Positions 7,131-14,300 of a stretch of 18,408 nucleotides of DNA are shown here, piece by piece (position 1 is the stretch's first letter; each line of letters opens with the position of its first letter). This DNA is from Promethearchaeota archaeon (GTDB lineage Archaea; Asgardarchaeota; Lokiarchaeia; Sigynarchaeales; SOKP01): the NCBI GenBank assembly GCA_019894875.1, contig JAGXNR010000051.1, positions 1 through 18,408 on the forward strand, read 5' to 3'. The translations under genes were made by a program, and so were the position numbers. Below the pieces are notes generated by a model that saw only the letters and a list, made by a program, of their open reading frames with translations, did no database searches and was not told the DNA's origin.

Positions 7131-9983
7131 ATGGTTGAAAAGATGTACAACTACAAGAAAAGTGAAAAAAAATGGCAGAAGAAATGGGCCGAAGCAAGTC
7201 TATTTGAGGCGGATAAAGATGAGAGAGAAAAGTATTTCATCAATTTCCCCTTCCCTTATCTTAATGGACCTCCGCATTTAGGTCATGGTTACAGTTTATT
7301 GAAAGCGGAAGCAATGGCTAGATTTCAAAGAATGATGGGGAAAAATGTATTGTTTCCATTTGCTTTTCATGCAACTGGTGAACCTATTGTAGGTGTTGCA
7401 AAAAGAGTCAAAGCAGGTGATGAATCTCAAATTAGAACTTTGAAGATATCAGGAGTCCTTGATAAAGAAATTCCTAAATTTAAAGATCCAGAATATATTG
7501 TTGAATATTTCAAACAGAAATGGATTGAGGCAACGACTACATTAGGATTGGCTATCGACTGGCGCAGGCAATTTGTCACAACACAATTGACTCCAACTTT
7601 TTCAAAATTTGTAGAATGGCAATATAGGAAATTGAAAAAAGATGGTTATGTTATTCAAGGATCACATCCTGTAATTTGGTGTCCCGCAGATCAAAATCCA
7701 ACTGGAGATCACGATCGATTGGAAGGAGAAGGGGCTCGTGTAGTGGATTATATCGTTATAAAATTTTATTCTGAGATACATCATGCTTTTTTCTTGCCTG
7801 CTACTTTGAGGCCTGAAACAACTTATGGGGTCACTAATATGTTTATACATCCTGAAGCTTCATATGTAAGAGTAACCCTCAATGGTGAAAAGGTTATCAT
7901 ATCTAAAGATGCCGTAATTAAGTTTCAAGATCAGCAATTTGAAGTTGGGGATATCGAGGAAATAGCCACTAACGAATTAATTGGGACCTATCTTACTAAT
8001 CCAGTTAATAATAAACAGGTGATAGTTTTGCCTGGTGATTTCATAGATACAGCGGGTTCAACTGGAGTTGTTATGTCCGTGCCAGCACATGCACCTATGG
8101 ATTGGATTACTTTAAAAAATTTACAAGATAGTCCTGATAGTTTGAATAATTGGGGTATAAGTCGGGATGAATTAACTTCGATCAAGCCAATTGCCTTGAT
8201 CAAAGTAGAGGATTATGGTGAATTTCCTGCTGGTGAGGAAATCGAGAATCGTAATATCCATTCTCGTGATGATCCGGAGGTAAAAGAAGCAACTAGAATA
8301 ATATACAGAAAAGAACATCATTCTGGGAAACTGCTTGCAATAACTGGAAAATACAAAGATATGACGGTAGAGTCTGTAAAAGACAAGGTTATTGATGATT
8401 TTGTTAGCGATAATATTGCGTTCATTTTAAAAGAACCTGGAGAACCTGTTGTTTGCCGATGTGGTACTAGAAATCATGTTAAATATCTAGAAAACCAGTG
8501 GTTCTTGAAATTCTCAGATGCAGAGTGGAAAGACAAAACTCACAAATTGTTGGATAAAATGGATGTTTTTCCAACTGAAGCCCGAAAAGCATTCCACAAT
8601 ACAGTTGATTGGTTAGAAAATAAAGCATGCGCACGTAGATCTGGTTTAGGGACCCCTATGCCTTGGGATACTGATTGGATAATAGAAACATTGTCAGATT
8701 CAGTCATCTATATGGCATATTATATCATTTCCAAATATGTCAATGAGGGGCGATTTACAATAGAAAACTCTACTGATGATGTATTTGAGTTTATATTATT
8801 GGGTAATGGTGATCCAAAAACTATTAGTGATGAAGTTGGTATTGATCACTCATTGTTAGAAGAAATTCGAGAAGAATTGGTTTATTTCTATCCTTTTAAT
8901 TTAAGAACATCAGGTAAGGACTTACTAAATAATCATTTGACTTTTATGTTAATGCATCATACTGCAATTTTTCACGAAGATTTTTGGCCATTGGGTGTGG
9001 CTGTCAATGGTTACGTAGCAATTGAAAGTGTAAAAATGTCTAAAAGGCTTGGAAACTTCAAAACTATTGAAGATGTTGTCAAAGCTTTTGGTGTAGATGC
9101 AACAAGATTGGGGTTCTTGATCGCTGGAGAGGGATTGAAAGATGCTTCTTTCTCTTTAGCTGAGGCTGAAAGTTATGTCAAATGGATCCAGAACTTGTAT
9201 GAAATGGCTTTAGAAGAGGTAGATGATGAAGAAGAAAAACAAATTGACCAATGGTTAGTGTCACGTATTCAAAATCATATTGGGACAACTCTAAATTCCC
9301 TTTCTAAAATGAACACGAGAAGTGCTTTTCAATCAGCATATCATGAAACCCTACAGGATATCCGCTGGTATTTGAAAAGACGAGGATCAAAAGGTCCAGC
9401 ATATTCATATGCACTGGAAAATATTATTTTGCTAGTTTGTCCTTTCATTCCCCATGTTGTTGAAGAAATTTGGGCTGTTAAAGGAAATTCCGGTTTTGCT
9501 TCTAGTGCTTCATTTCCTACTGTTGATGAAACCAAAATTATCAAGGATTCAGAATATGCTGAAAAATTCTTAGATTCATTTATTGATGATATTAAAAATT
9601 TGAAAAGTTTCTTGTTAGAAAAGGAAAATAAACAATTGGAAAAGATTGAAGTGTTCATTGCTCCAAAATGGATGTATCCAATTTATTCTGAAGCATATGA
9701 AAATGGGTTGAATGACATAATTAAGCGGGTAATGCAAAATCCTGATATAAGAAAAATTGGAAAAAATGCGGTTAAATATGCTCAGAATTTAGTGAAAGAT
9801 GGGGCACCTCCTGATTTTCCATGGAGCCAATCTGCTGCTATAAAAATCCTGAATGAAGCAAAAGAATATATTGAGAAGCGAGTAAATGCATCGATTGAGA
9901 TTATAGATGCTGAAAATTCATCCCATGTAAAAGCAGCAGCAGCAATACCTAGGAGACCCGGTATCAACTTTATTATGCAATAA
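7131..9983 (+). CDS. leuS: Leucyl-tRNA synthetase, archaeal type
   Basis: This class Ia aminoacyl-tRNA synthetase attaches leucine to tRNA-Leu in the cytoplasm. It has the HIGH-type motif HLGH (49-52) in the archaeal context FPYLNGPPHLGHGY, and FHATGEPIVGVAKRV (79-93). The CP1 editing domain is seen in LRPETTYG (226-233) and in SVPAHAPMDW (316-325), whose aspartate D324 is expected to bind the amino group of mischarged amino acid. C442-x-C444 and the QWFLKF segment (456-461) follow. KMSK is at 635-638, and an anticodon-binding helical domain plus C-terminal tail run from about 700. The 950-residue length matches archaeal enzymes (about 940-970). Start: ATG at 7131, with an alternative ATG four codons later at 7143. 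Neither has a Shine-Dalgarno sequence. It converges on the GTPase gene 14 bases downstream. Confidence 0.97.
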   Translation: MVEKMYNYKKSEKKWQKKWAEASLFEADKDEREKYFINFPFPYLNGPPHLGHGYSLLKAEAMARFQRMMGKNVLFPFAFHATGEPIVGVAKRVKAGDESQIRTLKISGVLDKEIPKFKDPEYIVEYFKQKWIEATTTLGLAIDWRRQFVTTQLTPTFSKFVEWQYRKLKKDGYVIQGSHPVIWCPADQNPTGDHDRLEGEGARVVDYIVIKFYSEIHHAFFLPATLRPETTYGVTNMFIHPEASYVRVTLNGEKVIISKDAVIKFQDQQFEVGDIEEIATNELIGTYLTNPVNNKQVIVLPGDFIDTAGSTGVVMSVPAHAPMDWITLKNLQDSPDSLNNWGISRDELTSIKPIALIKVEDYGEFPAGEEIENRNIHSRDDPEVKEATRIIYRKEHHSGKLLAITGKYKDMTVESVKDKVIDDFVSDNIAFILKEPGEPVVCRCGTRNHVKYLENQWFLKFSDAEWKDKTHKLLDKMDVFPTEARKAFHNTVDWLENKACARRSGLGTPMPWDTDWIIETLSDSVIYMAYYIISKYVNEGRFTIENSTDDVFEFILLGNGDPKTISDEVGIDHSLLEEIREELVYFYPFNLRTSGKDLLNNHLTFMLMHHTAIFHEDFWPLGVAVNGYVAIESVKMSKRLGNFKTIEDVVKAFGVDATRLGFLIAGEGLKDASFSLAEAESYVKWIQNLYEMALEEVDDEEEKQIDQWLVSRIQNHIGTTLNSLSKMNTRSAFQSAYHETLQDIRWYLKRRGSKGPAYSYALENIILLVCPFIPHVVEEIWAVKGNSGFASSASFPTVDETKIIKDSEYAEKFLDSFIDDIKNLKSFLLEKENKQLEKIEVFIAPKWMYPIYSEAYENGLNDIIKRVMQNPDIRKIGKNAVKYAQNLVKDGAPPDFPWSQSAAIKILNEAKEYIEKRVNASIEIIDAENSSHVKAAAAIPRRPGINFIMQ

Positions 9984-9997
9984 AATTTTGGTCTAAC

Positions 9998-11191
9998 CTA
10001 TAACTTATTTTTTTGTATTGCTTTTAAAATATCTAAGTATTTTATTATATCTTTCGTATCACTTTTACCTATACAGAAGTCTAATTGTTTAGTAAAAAAA
10101 TTATTAAATAACTTCAATTGGGGACTAGAAATTACAAATTGAGAACCCTCTTCAATCTGTTTGTCAAATATAGTGTCTTTAACCTCTTCAATATTATTGT
10201 TGAGAATTTGAAGAGCAACCCATTCAAACAGCTCCCCAACGTTTTGATTTGTTTTTGCGGAGGTTTCCATATAATAAACCCCTAATTCTTTCGCTAAGTC
10301 CATACCTTCTTCGGTTGAAATTTGTCTCTCATCATTCAAATCTGCTTTATTCCCGACAAGAATTAGAATAATTTTTGGCAAAGCGACCTTATTGATTATA
10401 TCGTACCACTTTCTTACATTTTCAAATGATTCTTTATTTGTCAAATCAAAAGCAATAATACCTGCTCGTGAATCAGTTAAGTAATCTGGCCACAAGCGTT
10501 GGAATTGGTGCTGTCCTGCTAAATCCCAGATCATAAACTTTACAGAAGTATTTAATTCCTTAAATTCACATTCCTTTTTAGAAATAAACGTTCCTATCGT
10601 TGCTTTATAATCTGCTTTAAATAATCCATGAACATATCTTTGAACCATGCTTGTTTTACCTACCCCGCCATCTCCAATTAACGATAGCTTATAAACATAA
10701 TCTGGGGAATGAGCTTTACTTTGATAATAATCTAACTTACGTTTTAGTTTTTCAACTTCTGAATCTCTTTTAATTTTAGGAATAACCGGGCTTACGGGTA
10801 GTTCCCCATCAATAATTCGTGCTACTTTATCAGCTGCTAAAAATGTATACGGAAAAACATCATCAACGAAAGTTGCAGGATGAAGAATTGAAACTAACAC
10901 ATAATCTGAACCAGATTCACAAAAAATAAATCTATATTTATCGGTATCAAAGGTTCCAGCACCAAAAGTACCTAAATCAAAATCTTGAGTTAATTTTTTA
11001 AGTATTACCTCAACCAAAGAACTGAATGCTCCTACAAATTTTTTTTCCTCGATTTCTTTAGAATCTCGTGTTAAAATATCAATTACTAAACCGTCTCTTC
11101 CAACAACAAGAACTGAAATTAATGAATCTCCTACTTCTTGCATGTACCACTTAAATAATGCTAATAATTTCTCTTTATCTATATAAACCAT
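9998..11191 (-). CDS. Roadblock/LC7-like domain fused to a Ras/Rab-like small GTPase
   Basis: Residues about 1-128 have the alternating strand-helix pattern of a roadblock/LC7 domain (LISVLVVGRDGLVIDIL, a long helix, then FGAGTFDTDKYRFIF and DYVLVSIL). A charged helical linker (about 138-158) leads to a complete Ras-superfamily GTPase domain at about 165-335: G1 GDGGVGKTS (173-181), switch I threonine T198, G3 WDLAGQ (222-227) with the Ras Gln61 equivalent Q227, G4 NKAD (281-284) and G5 ETSAK (309-313). The WDLAGQ, ETSAK and YxATIG features are Rab/Ras-like. About 60 further residues form a helical tail with no C-terminal cysteine, so no prenylation is expected. Roadblock proteins act as scaffolds or regulators of such GTPases (MglB with MglA, Ragulator with Rag), and here both parts are one chain. 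Asgard archaea have many such GTPases. It follows the giant kinase on the same strand with a 151-base gap. AAAGG about 11 bases before the ATG is a weak ribosome-binding site. Confidence 0.93.
   Translation of the reverse strand: MVYIDKEKLLALFKWYMQEVGDSLISVLVVGRDGLVIDILTRDSKEIEEKKFVGAFSSLVEVILKKLTQDFDLGTFGAGTFDTDKYRFIFCESGSDYVLVSILHPATFVDDVFPYTFLAADKVARIIDGELPVSPVIPKIKRDSEVEKLKRKLDYYQSKAHSPDYVYKLSLIGDGGVGKTSMVQRYVHGLFKADYKATIGTFISKKECEFKELNTSVKFMIWDLAGQHQFQRLWPDYLTDSRAGIIAFDLTNKESFENVRKWYDIINKVALPKIILILVGNKADLNDERQISTEEGMDLAKELGVYYMETSAKTNQNVGELFEWVALQILNNNIEEVKDTIFDKQIEEGSQFVISSPQLKLFNNFFTKQLDFCIGKSDTKDIIKYLDILKAIQKNKL
10008..10014 (+). terminator. Candidate oligo-T terminator of leuS inside the convergent GTPase gene
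   Basis: Seven T on the plus strand lie 25 bases past the leuS stop, within the last codons of the GTPase gene on the other strand. leuS transcripts would therefore probably end antisense to the GTPase 3' end. This rests on base composition and position only. Confidence 0.35.
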
Positions 11192-11342
11192 TGAGACTTA
11201 ACCTTTTAGTTATTAAAATTCTCTTCTTTTCTATTAAATTAACTGATTTTTTCACGATTAAAATAATAATAGAGTATGAATATATGAATTCTTTTAAATG
11301 GATAAAAGAAAAAAAGGATGTAACGCAAAGAATTTTTTTTTT
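11192..11342. other. Gap between the giant kinase and the GTPase gene
   Basis: On the minus strand this contains a T-rich stretch near 11306-11317 (TTTTTTTCTTTT), a plausible terminator for the giant kinase. An ATTTAATAG string near 11232-11240, about 45 bases before the GTPase ATG, could be its TATA box. Both are weak in this AT-rich setting, so I cannot decide whether the two genes share a transcript. Confidence 0.3.
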
Positions 11343-14300
11343 TTAACTCGTGTTTTTTTTGTTTTTTAATATTGGTAAGGAGAAATAGAATGTTGAACCT
11401 TTATCTTTTCCTTTGGATTCCACCCAAATATTTCCGCCATGAAGTTCAACAATATTCTTCGAAATATAAAGACCCAGTCCCGAACCTTCAGAAATAACGT
11501 CTAATCCCTTTCCGTATCGTTCGATTTTTCCAAATTTTTGGAAAATCTTAGACATCTCATCTTTAGTTAAACCTATACCATTATCGTTTATTGAAAGTAT
11601 ATAGAAATCATTCTTTATTTCTGAATTTATTTTAATTATACCCCCAGAGGGAGTATATTTTATTGCATTGCTTAATAAATTTATTATAACGTCATATATT
11701 CTTTCCTTTTCAAATAAGGTTTTCATGTCTTCTTGTATTTCTAATAGTAGTTTATGATTTCTAATTTCTAATAATCCTTGTAAATCTCTTATACAAAATC
11801 TGACTAAAAATGCTAAATTCTCTTCTGATTTATTCAACACAACTTCTCCAGACTCTAATTTGGAAGTTTCTATAAGGTCTTTTATTAATGTTTCAAGTCG
11901 GGAACATCCTTGTTTTATTTCATGTAGTATCGAGATTGTGTAGAAATCAAGCCAATCATAGTGCTGACTCAAAAGTAAATCTGCATAACCTTTTATTGAA
12001 ACTAAAGGTGTCTTTAATTCATGTGATGTTCTACTCAGTAATTCGGATTTTAATCTACTCACTTCTTTTAGTTCTTCTTCCACTTCTTTCTTAAGTGTAA
12101 TATCAATAAATGTGGAAAGTGCTGCATTCTCTCCTTGGTAAATAATAGGTTTTGTAAATATTTCAATCCATTTAATTTTACCAGAGTTTATAAGTATTCT
12201 AAACAAATATCGATTCTCCGAATCAACACCACCATTTTGGGTTTTATTAAACATTTCAACAATTATAGATAATTCTTCTTTATCTATTTTTTTAAACGCT
12301 TCTTCTAAAGTCAAGAGATCGATTTCTTCCAAAGTACAACCCAATATCTCAGACACAGCGGTATTAGCAAATTTTATAAATCCATCCTGTTGAATTATCA
12401 TTCCCATGGAGGATTGTTCTGCTATTGTTCTGAATTTTTCTTCAGATTCTTTCAATTTTTGTTCGGTTTCCTTTCTGGTTGTTATATCTAAAACAGAAAC
12501 AATGACTTTTGACCAAGTTGTTTCGGATCCAGGAATAACCAATGTCCTCATATAAATGTAAACTGCATCACCTGTGATAGTTTCAGTAACAACTTCACAT
12601 TCGAAAGTTGTATTCCCCTCAATTAAAGATAATAGTTCAAGTTTATTAGTCATGAGCACTTCGGAAGATGAATGTCGATATAAGTCTTTTTCAGATTTAA
12701 TTTTCAAATCAAATATTTCTTCCTTGCTATTGGCTTTGTATAACTCAACAGCTTTATTATTTACATCTATTAATCTGATCTTAGAGATACAGTTTATAAC
12801 CTCTTCAGGATATTCTTTAAAGTATTTTTCAAAATCGATGATTCCTGAAGCTTTTAACTTATCTACATACCTTTTCAAATCAGTATAATCTTGTTCTAAT
12901 AAACCAATTGGAGAATTTTCAAATAATTCACGATATCTTTCCTCAGATTCTATTAATTTTTGTTCTACTTCTTTTCTATCATTAATATCTATAACAGAAC
13001 CAATTGTCTCAAAAGGATTTCCTTCTTTGTCTTTTATTAGTGTATGTTCGTCCTGCATCCATCGATAGGACCCATCATTCAATTTAAAGCGATAATCGTA
13101 TTTAGTGTGTTCTTCTTCAAATAATTTTGAAAGGGTAGAAAGAACATATTCTTTATCATCAGGATGGATATGATTGAGCCAAAATTCTGAATCATTTATA
13201 AAATCTTCTGAGGAATATCCCCATTTCTTTTGGACATTATTACTAATAAAAGTAGCTCCATAATCTCCTGAAACTTTTGATGTATATAATATTGTCGGAC
13301 TTGAAGAAACAAGATATTTAAATCTCTCTTCGGATTCTTTTAATTTCTGTTCAGCATTCATTCGATCAGTAATGTCAATTAAACTGATGAGAACCAGATC
13401 TTCTCCATCAAATTTCAATGGGACAGTAGAAATAAGTAAATGTACTTTATCACTGTCACCACCAGGTAATAAATATAGTGTAGCTTCTACATTTATATGA
13501 GGGTTTTTAGTTTTAAATGTATCGAGAACAGTATTGCGAATTATACAGTCTTGGCAATACTCACTAAAACCACATCCTCTAGGATCTTTGATTGAATATA
13601 AACAACGAAGAGCTTCACCTCCGTGAATACCAAATACTTCCTTCTCCTGACGATCTGTTAATTTTAATGCAAATTTATTAATTTTTCTAATCCTCCGTTC
13701 ATTATCTACTAGAAGTATTGCTATTGGGGTATAATTATAAATAGCAGTCAATTCAGCTTCACTCTGCTGAATTTTAATTTCAGATAGTTTGCGATCTGTG
13801 ATGTCTTGGAATGAATTAATTAAGGTAATCTGATCGCCCATTTTTTGAGCAATAGAAGTTAATGATCCCCAAAAAATTGATCCATCTTTACGTTTAAATT
13901 CTGCTTCAAAATCTTTTACTAATCCACTTCTAAGTAATTCAACAAATTTCTCTCTATCACTTGGTAATCGATATAAATCTATAACCGGAGTTTCCAAAAA
14001 TTCTTCTTTTGAATTATAGCCAAAATCTTGAAAGGACGTGGAATTACATTCGATCATTTTCCCTTCAGGAATAGTAATAGAAATTCCAACAGGTACAGCT
14101 TCTATTAAATCTTTCAATCGTTTCTCTGATTCTCGGATCTTTTCCTCAGCTTTTTTACGTTCAGTAATATCACGATTGATAGCCACTGCTCCAGTAGGCT
14201 TTCCTGTAATATCTTCAATCAATGTGACAGAAGAAAGTATGTTTAAAGGCAAGCCATCCCTATTATATTGAATAACCTCTCCCTTCCAAGATCCATCTTC

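Noticed and set aside
11331..11342. A run of 11-12 T as a plus-strand terminator
   Set aside because: No plus-strand gene ends nearby. On the minus strand it is an A run directly after the giant kinase stop.
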